Source of the DNA: Achromobacter sp.
Lineage (GTDB): Bacteria; Pseudomonadota; Gammaproteobacteria; Burkholderiales; Burkholderiaceae_B
NCBI GenBank assembly: GCA_003454835.1
Contig: DMTA01000177.1
Span: 1-16,249, forward strand
Reading direction: 5' to 3'
Length of the DNA stretch: 16,249 bases
Below are positions 1 to 7,856 of the stretch, one piece after another. Made by a program: the position numbers and the translations under genes. Below the pieces are notes generated by a model, which saw only the letters and a program-made list of their open reading frames with translations, was not told where the DNA came from and did not search any database. Position 1 is the stretch's first letter. Each line of letters opens with the position of its first letter.

Positions 1-894
1 TTCGGCCGCACGCCGCCATGCGTCGATGCGGTGCTGGCGGCGCGGCCGGCGCGCGTGGTGGTCGCCATGGGTGATCCGAATCCGCTCGTCAACGGGCAGG
101 GGCTGGCGCGGCTGCGCGAAGCGGGGATCGCGGTGACGACCGGCGTCTGCCGCGAAGAAGCGCTGGCCGTGAACGCCGGCTTCATCTCGCGCATGAGCCG
201 CGGCCTGCCGTGGGTGTGGATGAAGATGGCGGCGTCTCTGGACGGCCGTAGTGCGCTGCATAACGGCATGTCGCAATGGATTACCGGACCGGAAGCTCGT
301 GCCGACGGGCATGGATGGCGGGCGCGTAGCTGCGTTGTGCTGACCGGCATGGGCACCGTGCTCAAGGACGATCCGCAACTGAACGTGCGCGACGTCGATA
401 CGCCGCGCCAGCCGCGCAAGGCCGTCGTGGATGGCGATTTCCAGATCCCGGAAACCGCGCGGTTGTTCGATGGCGCAGAGGTCATCGTGTTCACCGCGCG
501 CGAGGATGCCGCGAAGGCAGCGCGGCTGGCGGATAAGAATGCTCGCGTGGTGTCTTTGCCGGGCACGGAGCCTGGCCGCGTCGATCTGACCGAAATGATG
601 CGCTGGATGGCCAAGCAGCAGTTCAACGAGGTTCACGTCGAGGCAGGCGCGGGCCTGAGCGGTGCGCTGGTATCGGCTGGCTGCGTCGACGAACTGCTGT
701 TGTATCTGGCGCCGGTGCTGCTGGGCGACGCGGCGGGCATGGTGCGCTTGCCGATGCTCGAACACCTGGACGCCGCGCGACGCTACGAATTTACCGATAC
801 CAAGCGCGTAGGCGCAGATCTGTGCGTGCGCGCACGCGTGGCAGGCACGTGGCGGCAGTTGATGGAAAGCGTGGCGTTGCCCACGTTGTCATAA
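1..894 (+). CDS. ribD: RibD, bifunctional riboflavin biosynthesis deaminase/reductase (5' end outside window)
   Basis: RibD catalyses two consecutive cytosolic steps of riboflavin synthesis: deamination of diaminohydroxyphosphoribosylaminopyrimidine, then NADPH-dependent reduction of the ribosyl side chain. The frame is open from base 1 and starts inside the deaminase domain: FGRTPPC (window residues 1-7) is the end of the zinc site, with the Cys as ligand. The reductase domain follows with the family's SLDGR, WITGPEAR and GTVLKDDPQLNVR segments, and near the C-terminus HVEAGAGLSGALV. About 297 codons are visible, so roughly the first 70-80 residues, with the first zinc ligands, lie upstream. 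A Met codon at 31 is internal to the conserved frame and is not the start. It ends in TAA at 892-894. No ribE or ribBA follows on this strand, so it is the last gene of its unit. The family call is secure; it appears intact in what is visible. Confidence 0.96.
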   Translation, partial: FGRTPPCVDAVLAARPARVVVAMGDPNPLVNGQGLARLREAGIAVTTGVCREEALAVNAGFISRMSRGLPWVWMKMAASLDGRSALHNGMSQWITGPEARADGHGWRARSCVVLTGMGTVLKDDPQLNVRDVDTPRQPRKAVVDGDFQIPETARLFDGAEVIVFTAREDAAKAARLADKNARVVSLPGTEPGRVDLTEMMRWMAKQQFNEVHVEAGAGLSGALVSAGCVDELLLYLAPVLLGDAAGMVRLPMLEHLDAARRYEFTDTKRVGADLCVRARVAGTWRQLMESVALPTLS

Positions 895-1629
895 CGGATT
901 TGCTGTTAGCACTCCGCGTGTTCGGCTGCCAATGCTTTGAAAGCAGCGCGCAGCGTGCGCCTGCACGACGCACCATGTCGAAGCAGGCATGGTCGGCATC
1001 CGCGATGAACGTCTGCGGCTTCGCGCACGAAGGCGTTTCGCGTGATTACGCGAGTAAATATTCGCGCAAAATGAATTGCCACAAAAGAGTCACGGGCTTA
1101 GCATAAGCGGCATGACTTGGCGCTACGCGCTCACGGACCACCCGCACAGCCGCCGCGCGCCCTCGTCACCACGGATTCCCGTGCCGCGAATCGGCGCAGT
1201 TCAACACCGACCGGCACGCCACTGAACGAAGTCGCCCAGCGCCGTTCAGCCCGTTCGCTGCGATCGCATGGCGAACGCTCCGGGTTTATCCCGGGCCAAC
1301 AAGAATCCATCGGATATCGCTCATTCCGTCGTTTCGTTGCCGACCATTTCATGTGCGGTTGCGTCAGGCACGCTATATGCGGGTCTATGCTCGAAACGAC
1401 GAGTTAACTTGCTCACGTTAGTTGCAATCCCTGACGGAACTAGTGCGAAAGGGGTGCAGCCTAAACAGAAAGGGTCCGATCGTGCTTATGGTTGATGTGT
1501 GGCGAAAGCAACATAACAACTTGCCGAAAGCGCCAACCGCGAAGTTGTTTAGTAATTCGCAGACGCTGATGCACAATGGGCATGTAGGGACGTATTGAAT
1601 TTTTCGCGTGTTGTATGTAGGAGGTTTCC
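895..1629. other. Gene-poor intergenic region between ribD and prkA
   Basis: About 735 bp without a convincing gene. Short open frames exist on both strands but lack a ribosome site, family-like sequence or coding character. What can be seen: small dyads without T-tracts (GCGCA/TGCGC at 948-960, TCGCGT/ACGCGA at 1038-1053, CCGGG/CCCGG at 1280-1294), and a clearly more AT-rich stretch from about 1360 to 1629. That stretch must contain the prkA promoter and leader, but I cannot assign -35/-10 boxes with confidence. No FMN riboswitch signature is present despite the neighbouring ribD. Confidence 0.6.
1619..1624 (+). promoter_or_regulatory. Strong Shine-Dalgarno that fixes the prkA GTG start
   Basis: AGGAGG lies 5 nt before the GTG at 1630. 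It supports GTG rather than a later ATG as the prkA start. Confidence 0.85.
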
Positions 1630-3555
1630 GTGCAAAACATCGTCGAAGGCTTCAAGTCGCAGTACGCAAGAGAGCAGGAATCTGAGCTCTCTCTCGAGGA
1701 GTATCTGAGCCTCGCCAAGCGTGATCCCATGGCCTACGCCAGCCCCGCTGAGCGCATGCTGGCCGCGATCGGCGACCCTGAGATCGTGGATACGCGCAAC
1801 GACCCACGTCTTTCCCGTTTGTTTTCCAACCGGACCATCCGGCGCTATCCGGCGTTCCAGGAGTTCTACGGCATGGAGGACGTGATCGGACAGATCGTCG
1901 CGTTCTTCAAGCACGCCGCGCAGGGACTGGAAGAGCGCAAGCAAATTCTCTATCTGCTGGGACCGGTGGGCGGCGGCAAGTCGTCCATCGCCGAGCGGCT
2001 CAAGGCGCTGATGGAAAGCTTTCCCATCTACGCGTTGAAGGGATCGCCGGTGAACGAATCGCCGCTCGGGCTGTTCCACCCCGAACGATTCGGCGACATG
2101 CTCGAAAAGGAATACGGCATTCCGAAGCGCTACCTGACCGGCATCATGTCGCCGTGGGCAGTCAAGCGCCTGAAGGAATTCGACGGCGACATCTCGAAGT
2201 TCCGCGTCGTGCGTCTGAATCCGTCGGTGCTGCGCCAGATCGCCATCGCCAAGACCGAACCGGGCGACGAAAACAACCAGGACATTTCCTCGCTGGTGGG
2301 CAAGGTCGACATCCGCAAGCTCGACCGCCATTCGCAGGACGACCCGGACGCCTACAGCTACTCCGGTGGTCTGTGCCTGGCGAACCAGGGGCTGCTCGAG
2401 TTCGTGGAAATGTTCAAGGCCCCGATCAAGATGCTGCATCCGCTGTTGACGGCTACCCAGGAAGGAAACTTCAAGGGCACGGAAGGCTTCTCGGCCATCC
2501 CGTTCAATGGCACGATCCTGGCCCACTCGAACGAATCGGAATGGCAGACCTTCCGCAACAACAAGCACAACGAAGCGTTCCTTGACCGTATCTATATCGT
2601 CAAGGTGCCTTACTGCTTGCAGGTGTCCGAAGAGGTCCGCATCTACGAAAAACTGCTGCATCACAGTTCGCTGTCCGAAGCGCCGTGCGCGCCCGGAACG
2701 CTTGACATGATGGCGCAGTTCTCGGTGCTGACGCGCTTGAAGGAGCCCGAGAATTCCAGCATCTATTCCAAGCTGCGGGTCTACGACGGCGAAAGCCTGA
2801 AGGACGTCGATCCCAAGGCCAAGGCGCTGCAGGAATACAAGGACTACGCGGGCACCGATGAAGGCATGACCGGGGTGTCGACGCGGTTCGCGTACAAGAT
2901 CCTGTCCAGCGTCTTCAACTACGACCAGACCGAAGTGGCTGCCAATCCGGTGCACCTGATGTACGTGCTGGAGCAGCGCATCGGCCGCGAAGACTATCCC
3001 GACGAGATTCGCCGGCGCTATCTGGAGTTCATCAAGGGCTTCCTGGCGCCGCGCTACGCGGAGTTCATCGGCAAGGAGATCCAGACGGCCTACCTGGAGT
3101 CCTACTCCGAATACGGCCAGAACATCTTCGACCGCTACGTCACGTTCGCGGACTGCTGGATTCAGGACGAGGAATTCCGCGATCCTGAAACCGGCGAAAG
3201 CTTCGACCGCAGCGCGCTGAACGATGAGCTGGAGAAAATCGAGAAGCCCGCTGGCATTGCGAATCCAAAGGACTTCCGCAACGAGATCGTGAACTTCGTG
3301 CTGCGGGCGCGCGCCAACAACAGTGGCCGCAATCCGAACTGGACCAGCTATGAAAAGCTGCGCGAAGTGATCGAGAAGAAGATGTTCTCGAACACGGAAG
3401 ACCTGCTGCCGGTGATTTCGTTCAACGCCAAGGCCTCGGCCGAGGACAAGTCGAAACACCAAAGCTTCGTCGACCGGATGGTGGAGAAGGGCTACACGGA
3501 AAAGCAGGTCAGGCTGCTGTGCGAGTGGTATCTCCGTGTGAGGAAGTCTTCCTGA
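1630..3555 (+). CDS. prkA: PrkA/YeaG serine protein kinase with AAA+ domain
   Basis: A 641-residue protein, nearly the length of E. coli YeaG (about 644). The N-terminal half is an AAA+ ATPase module with a clear Walker A, GPVGGGKS, at residues 111-118; the C-terminal part is the PrkA-specific domain. It starts at GTG with an excellent AGGAGG site. Known for the family: E. coli YeaG phosphorylates itself and casein and supports survival under nitrogen starvation and stationary phase, and Bacillus PrkA has also been described as a Lon-like ATP-dependent protease. The true biochemical role is therefore debated. It is first in an operon with yeaH (12-bp gap) and the SpoVR gene. Long open frames on the opposite strand, one of about 637 codons, are a codon-usage artefact. 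Identification is very secure, the substrate unknown. Confidence 0.97.
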   Translation: MQNIVEGFKSQYAREQESELSLEEYLSLAKRDPMAYASPAERMLAAIGDPEIVDTRNDPRLSRLFSNRTIRRYPAFQEFYGMEDVIGQIVAFFKHAAQGLEERKQILYLLGPVGGGKSSIAERLKALMESFPIYALKGSPVNESPLGLFHPERFGDMLEKEYGIPKRYLTGIMSPWAVKRLKEFDGDISKFRVVRLNPSVLRQIAIAKTEPGDENNQDISSLVGKVDIRKLDRHSQDDPDAYSYSGGLCLANQGLLEFVEMFKAPIKMLHPLLTATQEGNFKGTEGFSAIPFNGTILAHSNESEWQTFRNNKHNEAFLDRIYIVKVPYCLQVSEEVRIYEKLLHHSSLSEAPCAPGTLDMMAQFSVLTRLKEPENSSIYSKLRVYDGESLKDVDPKAKALQEYKDYAGTDEGMTGVSTRFAYKILSSVFNYDQTEVAANPVHLMYVLEQRIGREDYPDEIRRRYLEFIKGFLAPRYAEFIGKEIQTAYLESYSEYGQNIFDRYVTFADCWIQDEEFRDPETGESFDRSALNDELEKIEKPAGIANPKDFRNEIVNFVLRARANNSGRNPNWTSYEKLREVIEKKMFSNTEDLLPVISFNAKASAEDKSKHQSFVDRMVEKGYTEKQVRLLCEWYLRVRKSS

Positions 3556-3567
3556 GCGAGGTGAATC

Positions 3568-4827
3568 ATGAATTCACTGATCGATCGCCGTCTTAACGGG
3601 CGCAACAAAAGCGCCGTTAACCGGGAGCGCTTTCTGCGTCGCTACAAGGATCAGATCCGCAAGGCGGTACACGGGATGATCCGTGACCGCTCGATCCAGG
3701 ACATGGATCAAGGCGGCGAGATCAACCTGCCCGCCCGCGATATTTCCGAGCCGACGTTCCGGCACGGCGCGGGCGGCGACCGCGAAATGGTGCATCCGGG
3801 CAACCGAGAATTCGCCAAAGGCGACACCTTCGACCGGCCGCAGGGCGGGCAGGGCGAGGGCGGCTCCGAGCCGGGTGAAGGCGAATCGGTGGACCAGTTC
3901 ACCTTCAGCCTGTCGCGTGCTGAATTCCTGAACCTCTTTTTCGAGGATCTGGAATTGCCGCACCTGGCGCGCAACCAGCTTGGCGAAGTCAGCCAGAAGA
4001 AGTGGCAACGCGCCGGCTACACCACCACCGGCTCGCCCAGCACGCTAAGCATCAGCCGCACGCTGAAGTCATCGCTGGCGCGTCGCGTGTCGCTGGGCGT
4101 GAAGGCGCGCGCCGACCTGCGCGATGCCGAGGACGCGCTGGAAGAGGCCAAGGCCGCCGGCGTGCCGCAGGCGCGAATCCGCGAGCTGGAACAGGAGGTC
4201 GAGGATTGCCGTGAGCGACTGGCGCGCGTGCCGTTCCTGGACGACCTGGACCTGCGCTATCGCAACCGCGTGTCGGTCGCCATTCCCATGGCGCGCGCCG
4301 TCATGTTCTGCCTGATGGACGTGTCCGGTTCCATGGACGAGGGCAAGAAGGATCTGGCCAAGCGCTTCTTCACGCTGCTCTACCTGTTCCTTTCGCGCAA
4401 GTACGAGCACGTCGATCTGGTATTCATCCGCCATACCGACAACGCCGAGGAAGTGGACGAGCACACCTTCTTCTACGACCCCAAGAGCGGCGGCACGATC
4501 GTGTTGTCGGCGTTGGAGCTGATGCGCGAGATCCTGGAAAAGCGCTATCCGCCGTCCGCGTGGAACGTCTACGCGGCGCAGGCCAGCGACGGCGACTCGT
4601 TTGGCGCCGATGCGGGCAAGAGCGCGCGATTCCTGGCTGAACATCTGCTGCCTTCGTCACGCTACTTTGCCTACATCGAAATCCCCGACTCGCAGGAAGC
4701 CCGCAAGAGCAGTCTGTGGGCCGAGTATGAACAGAAACTGGAACCGCACTTCGTCATGCGGCGCATCTGCGACCGCGGGGAGATCTTCCCCGTGTTCCAC
4801 GACCTGTTCAAGAAGGAGACCGCATGA
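3568..4827 (+). CDS. yeaH: YeaH, DUF444/UPF0229 protein with VWA-like domain
   Basis: A 419-residue protein (E. coli YeaH is about 427) of the UPF0229/DUF444 family, whose function is not settled. The N-terminal part (about 1-120) is charged and includes a Gly/Glu-rich low-complexity stretch around residues 90-110. Residues about 185-222 are Ala/Glu/Arg-rich and look like a coiled coil (DAEDALEEAK...RELEQEVEDCRERL). A von Willebrand A-like domain follows, with a metal-site motif D251-V-S253-G-S255-M. Its start is preceded by GAGGTG at 3558-3563. It lies between prkA and the SpoVR gene and overlaps the latter by ATGA. VWA proteins paired with AAA+ ATPases often act as adaptors, so a PrkA-YeaH partnership is a reasonable inference, not something shown here. 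Confidence 0.95.
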   Translation: MNSLIDRRLNGRNKSAVNRERFLRRYKDQIRKAVHGMIRDRSIQDMDQGGEINLPARDISEPTFRHGAGGDREMVHPGNREFAKGDTFDRPQGGQGEGGSEPGEGESVDQFTFSLSRAEFLNLFFEDLELPHLARNQLGEVSQKKWQRAGYTTTGSPSTLSISRTLKSSLARRVSLGVKARADLRDAEDALEEAKAAGVPQARIRELEQEVEDCRERLARVPFLDDLDLRYRNRVSVAIPMARAVMFCLMDVSGSMDEGKKDLAKRFFTLLYLFLSRKYEHVDLVFIRHTDNAEEVDEHTFFYDPKSGGTIVLSALELMREILEKRYPPSAWNVYAAQASDGDSFGADAGKSARFLAEHLLPSSRYFAYIEIPDSQEARKSSLWAEYEQKLEPHFVMRRICDRGEIFPVFHDLFKKETA

Positions 4828-6377
4828 ACGCCAACATGGGTGCGCTCGTGGAGCCGGGATCGGACGGCGGTGTCCGGCCGATCTCGCAGGGTTCCGAATG
4901 GACGTTCGAACTGATCCAGACCTATGACGACGCGATTTCCCAGATCGCGCGCGAGTACGGCCTGGACACCTATCCGAACCAGATCGAGGTCATTACCTCG
5001 GAACAAATGCTGGACGCGTACGCGTCGGCGGGTTTGCCCATTGGCTACCCGCACTGGTCCTACGGCAAGGAATTCATCCGCAACGAGCAGTACTACCGCC
5101 GCGGCATGCAGGGGCTGGCGTACGAAATCGTCATCAATTCCAACCCGTGCATTTCCTACCTCATGGAAGAAAATTCCATGCCGATGCAGGCGCTGGTGAT
5201 CGCGCATGCCTGCTACGGACACAATTCCTTCTTCAAGGGCAACTACCTTTTCCGGCAGTGGACAGACGCTGACGGCGTGCTGGATTACCTGGTGTTCGCG
5301 CGCAAGTACGTGATGGCGTGCGAAGACCGCTACGGCATCGACGCCGTGGAGTCGCTGCTGGATTCGTGCCATGCGCTGTCGCATCACGGCGTGGACCGCT
5401 ACAAGCGCCCGACGCCGGTCTCCTTCAAGGAAGAGGCCACCCGCCAGGCCGAGCGCGAAGAACACGCGCGCCTGCAATACAACGACCTGTGGCGCACGTT
5501 GCCCCGCATGGAAGCAGACAAGGACACGCGCGTCGCGGCGTCCGTGTTTCCGCCCGAGCCCGAGGAAAACCTGCTGTACTTCATCGAGAAGTACTCGCCC
5601 AAGCTGGCCCCCTGGCAGAAGGAGCTGGTGCGCATCGTCCGCAAGGTCGCACAGTATTTCTATCCGCAGACCCAGACCAAGGTGATGAACGAAGGCTGGG
5701 CCACGTTCTGGCACTACACCATCCTGAACCGCCTGCACGAAAAGGGCCTGGTGAACGATGGCTTCATGATGGAGTTCCTGCAAAGCCACACCAACGTCGT
5801 CAGCCAGCGCGGCTTTGACGAGCGTGGCTATGGCGGCATCAACCCGTATGCGCTGGGCTTTGCGATGATGTCGGACATCCGCCGCATCTGCGAGTCGCCC
5901 ACGCCCGAAGACCGCCGCTGGTTCCCCGATATTGCGGGCGGCGACTGGCTGAAGACGCTGGACTTCGCCATGCGCAACTTCAAGGACGAGTCCTACATCT
6001 CGCAGTATTTGTCCCCGCGCCTGATCCGCGAATTCCGCTTCTTCGCCATTTCGGACCACCAGGCCAACCCCAAGCTGGAGGTGGCCGCGATCCACGACGA
6101 CGAGGGCTACCGCGACATCCGGCGCCTGCTTGCCGCGCAGCACAACCGCGACAACCTGGTGCCCGACATCCAGGTCGTCCGCTTCAACCGCGACACCGAC
6201 CGCTCGCTGGTGCTGCGCCATCTGAAGAGCCGCGGCCGGCCGCTGGCAGGTGAAGATGCCGAACAGGTCATGAAGCATCTGGCGCGTCTATGGGGATTCC
6301 GCGTCCGGCTGGAAGAAACCGAACCGGACGGCACGATCAGCTCCTACCGGGAGCAGGACCCGCCAGCGTCGAAGTAA
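4824..6377 (+). CDS. ycgB: SpoVR/YcgB family protein
   Basis: A 517-residue cytosolic protein of the SpoVR family (E. coli YcgB is about 510). The family is named after a Bacillus gene for spore cortex formation, but it is widespread in non-sporulating bacteria and its chemistry is unknown. Conserved blocks include HACYGHNSFF (H128 and H133) and NEGWATFWH (N289-H297, with E290 and H297). The set of His/Glu residues looks able to bind a metal, which is my inference. The ATG overlaps the yeaH stop (ATGA at 4824-4827), and AGGAG at 4814-4818 provides the ribosome site, so translation is probably coupled. The gene order prkA-yeaH-spoVR recurs in many proteobacteria, whereas E. coli keeps ycgB apart. 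The operon ends at the terminator just downstream. No truncation is visible. Confidence 0.95.
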   Translation: MNANMGALVEPGSDGGVRPISQGSEWTFELIQTYDDAISQIAREYGLDTYPNQIEVITSEQMLDAYASAGLPIGYPHWSYGKEFIRNEQYYRRGMQGLAYEIVINSNPCISYLMEENSMPMQALVIAHACYGHNSFFKGNYLFRQWTDADGVLDYLVFARKYVMACEDRYGIDAVESLLDSCHALSHHGVDRYKRPTPVSFKEEATRQAEREEHARLQYNDLWRTLPRMEADKDTRVAASVFPPEPEENLLYFIEKYSPKLAPWQKELVRIVRKVAQYFYPQTQTKVMNEGWATFWHYTILNRLHEKGLVNDGFMMEFLQSHTNVVSQRGFDERGYGGINPYALGFAMMSDIRRICESPTPEDRRWFPDIAGGDWLKTLDFAMRNFKDESYISQYLSPRLIREFRFFAISDHQANPKLEVAAIHDDEGYRDIRRLLAAQHNRDNLVPDIQVVRFNRDTDRSLVLRHLKSRGRPLAGEDAEQVMKHLARLWGFRVRLEETEPDGTISSYREQDPPASK

Positions 6378-6392
6378 TGGCGTCGGCTGGGG

Positions 6393-6420
6393 AAGGGACG
6401 CGCGTAGTGCGTCCCTTTTT
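6393..6420 (+). terminator. Intrinsic terminator of the prkA-yeaH-ycgB operon
   Basis: Seven-base stem GGGACGC (6395-6401) / GCGTCCC (6409-6415) followed immediately by TTTTT, with AA before the stem. It starts 16 bp after the SpoVR stop and separates the operon from the tRNA promoter. Confidence 0.88.
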
Positions 6421-6430
6421 GTTTGCCCGC

Positions 6431-6460
6431 TTGCTGTGGTGTCGCCGATTCTGCTAGAAT
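6431..6460 (+). promoter_or_regulatory. Promoter of tRNA-Ser
   Basis: TTGCTG at 6431-6436 and TAGAAT at 6455-6460 with an 18-bp spacer. TG at 6452-6453 makes an extended -10. The following GC-rich CGCGG discriminator is what stringently controlled stable-RNA promoters usually have. The predicted start near 6467 gives a leader of about 57 nt before the tRNA. A 6+6 dyad (CGATTC 6446-6451 / GAATCG 6457-6462) overlaps the -10. Confidence 0.72.
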
Positions 6461-6523
6461 CGCGGATTCGCATTTTCAGCAGCGCCTTTCATCAGCACCG
6501 AAAGGCCACCTGGAAGTGCTGTA

Positions 6524-6614
6524 GGACAGGTGGCCGAGCGGTTGAAGGCGCACGCCTGGAAAGCGTGTATACGTCAAAAGCGTATCGGGGGTTCGAATCC
6601 CCCTCTGTCCGCCA
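6524..6614 (+). tRNA. tRNA-Ser (anticodon GGA)
   Basis: A complete class II tRNA of 91 nt including encoded CCA (6612-6614). The acceptor stem is GGACAGG (6524-6530) with TCTGTCC (6604-6610), one G-U pair, and G6611 as discriminator. The anticodon arm has stem CACGC/GCGTG and loop CTGGAAA with anticodon GGA at 6558-6560, reading UCC and UCU. A long variable arm (TACG...CGTA) as in serine tRNAs is present, and the T arm is GGGGG-TTCGAAT-CCCCC. It has its own promoter and terminator. The following lysR frame is open back through this region, but that is accidental. Confidence 0.98.
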
Positions 6615-6660
6615 GGAATACCGGCAAGGCCGCCAAGCTTCAAAAAAGCGGCCAAGCCCT

Positions 6661-6695
6661 AAAAAGCCCCGATTTCTCAGAAATCGGGGCTTTTT
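6661..6695 (+). terminator. Strong intrinsic terminator after tRNA-Ser
   Basis: Eleven-base perfect stem GCCCCGATTTC (6666-6676) / GAAATCGGGGC (6680-6690) with a TCA loop, AAAAA before and TTTTT after, so it can act on both strands. A looser pair just upstream (GGCCGC 6628-6633 / GCGGCC 6648-6653) may help 3' processing. Confidence 0.93.
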
Positions 6696-6729
6696 GCTTT
6701 TCCGGGAATCGTTACGGTACGCTCGTGCC

Positions 6730-7662
6730 ATGACTTTCGACCCGACGATCCGATCATCAGCGCCCCGCCTGGATCTCTACAGCCTGCAGGTCTTTGTGGC
6801 TGTGGTCGAAGAGGGCAGCATTGCCGCGGCCGCCACGCGGGAGCACATCGCGCCTTCGGCGCTGAGCAAGCGACTGTCGGAGCTGGAACGTATCCTGGAT
6901 GTGGTGCTGATCACGCGGCATGCTCGAGGGGTGGAGGCGACTGGCGCTGGCCATGCGTTGGCGCGGCATGCGCGGGCGCTGTTGCATCAGGCGCGAGGCC
7001 TCACGGACGAGATCCGCGATTTTTCGTCGGGCGTGCGCGGGCATGTGCGGATCGCGGCCAACCTGTCTTCCATCACGCAATTCCTGCCCCAGGATCTGCG
7101 GCGCTTTCTGGATCTGCACCCCGGGGTGCAGATCGATCTGGAGGAGAACGTCAGTTCAGCGGTGACGCGAGCGGTGCAGCAGAACATGAGCGATATCGGT
7201 ATCTATACCCAGACCGACGACGACAGCGGGCTGCAGAGTTTTCCGTATCGGCGCGATGTGATGACGCTGGTGGCCAACCGGTCTCATCCGCTGGCCGCGC
7301 GTGAGCGCGTGGCGTTTGCCGACACGCTGGAGTATGACCACGTCGGCATGCATCGGGGCAGCGCGGCGAACTACCTGTTTACGCGCGAGGCGGCAGCCAT
7401 CAATCGGACGGTGCGGCTGCGGTTCCAGGTCACCTCTTACGATGCGCTGGTGTCGATGGTGCGCTGCGAGCTGGGCATCGGCATCGTGCCCGTTGAGGCG
7501 CTGTCCCTCTTCGATTGCGGCGATCTAAGGATTATCCCTTTGGCGGACGCGTGGGCGCGTCGCCAGCTCAAGTTGTGCGTGCGCAGCAATGAGCCCCTGT
7601 CCGGCGCTGCCCGGTTGTTGATGGAACACCTGTTGCAAGAGGCCGCCTCCTCCGGCCATTGA
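6730..7662 (+). CDS. LysR-family transcriptional regulator
   Basis: A 310-residue LysR-type regulator. The N-terminal winged helix-turn-helix (about residues 14-72, DLYSLQVFVAVVEEGSI ... APSALSKRLSELE) is followed by the usual periplasmic-binding-protein-like effector domain (about 95-300, with GHVRIAANLS and MSDIGIYTQ). I chose ATG 6730 because the longer open frame upstream runs through the tRNA and its terminator, and because the HTH then begins at the normal distance from the start. No clear Shine-Dalgarno is visible. It lies on the same strand, 194 bp upstream of a CoA-dependent catabolic operon, and the gap contains a dyad with a LysR-type T-N11-A box. It is therefore probably the regulator of those genes, responding to the substrate or a CoA-free intermediate. 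The ligand cannot be read from sequence. Confidence 0.93.
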   Translation: MTFDPTIRSSAPRLDLYSLQVFVAVVEEGSIAAAATREHIAPSALSKRLSELERILDVVLITRHARGVEATGAGHALARHARALLHQARGLTDEIRDFSSGVRGHVRIAANLSSITQFLPQDLRRFLDLHPGVQIDLEENVSSAVTRAVQQNMSDIGIYTQTDDDSGLQSFPYRRDVMTLVANRSHPLAARERVAFADTLEYDHVGMHRGSAANYLFTREAAAINRTVRLRFQVTSYDALVSMVRCELGIGIVPVEALSLFDCGDLRIIPLADAWARRQLKLCVRSNEPLSGAARLLMEHLLQEAASSGH

Positions 7663-7738
7663 CGCCGGAACGCCGCACGCGGCGGGTATGTTGCGCAGCA
7701 AAATCCGAACGGCCGACGTTGGCGCCGCCGCACGCAGC

Positions 7739-7776
7739 CATCGCGAATGGCGATGCCCCGCTGAAGAATCGCGATT
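7739..7776 (+). promoter_or_regulatory. Candidate LysR-type operator dyads upstream of the lyase gene
   Basis: CATCGC (7739-7744) / GCGATG (7750-7755) is a perfect 6+6 inverted repeat containing T7741-N11-A7753, the LysR box layout. Twelve bases later comes the perfect palindrome AATCGCGATT (7767-7776), sharing the ATCGC core. Both lie in the 194-bp gap between the regulator and the first enzyme gene. Binding is inferred, not shown. Confidence 0.45.
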
Positions 7777-7856
7777 TGTGCCACGGCGGCGGACCTCGGA
7801 AGATGGCTCATCAAGCCCATGGACCGCCCGCCGCGCGGGCGCGAGGAGAGAGAGAC

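Noticed and set aside
1098..1107. TTAGCATAAG, the same ten bases as the right half of operator 1 before nadC
   Set aside because: Ten-base matches are expected many times by chance in 16 kb. The left half of the operator is not present, so it is not a second NrtR site by this evidence.
895..1500. Short open frames on both strands in the ribD-prkA gap
   Set aside because: They have no ribosome sites and no recognisable domain. Their overlap with each other on both strands is what GC-rich non-coding DNA gives.
1472..1503. Two GG-N10-GC spacings (1472/1484 and 1490/1502) that might be sigma-54 promoters for prkA
   Set aside because: Both miss most of the TGGCAC and TTGC context. Finding two weak matches in about 200 bp shows the pattern is not selective.
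1549..3462. A 637-codon open frame on the minus strand opposite prkA, and similar long antisense frames opposite yeaH, ycgB, the lyase, CaiB and the nrtR-nadC region
   Set aside because: They mirror real genes with strong family matches. Their translations are rich in Arg, His, Val and Ala as expected from the complement of GC-rich third positions, and none shows a domain or ribosome site.
6436..6729. The upstream extension of the first lysR frame
   Set aside because: It runs through the tRNA promoter, the tRNA-Ser gene and its terminator, and adds no LysR-like sequence. The ATG at 6730 gives a normal-length protein.
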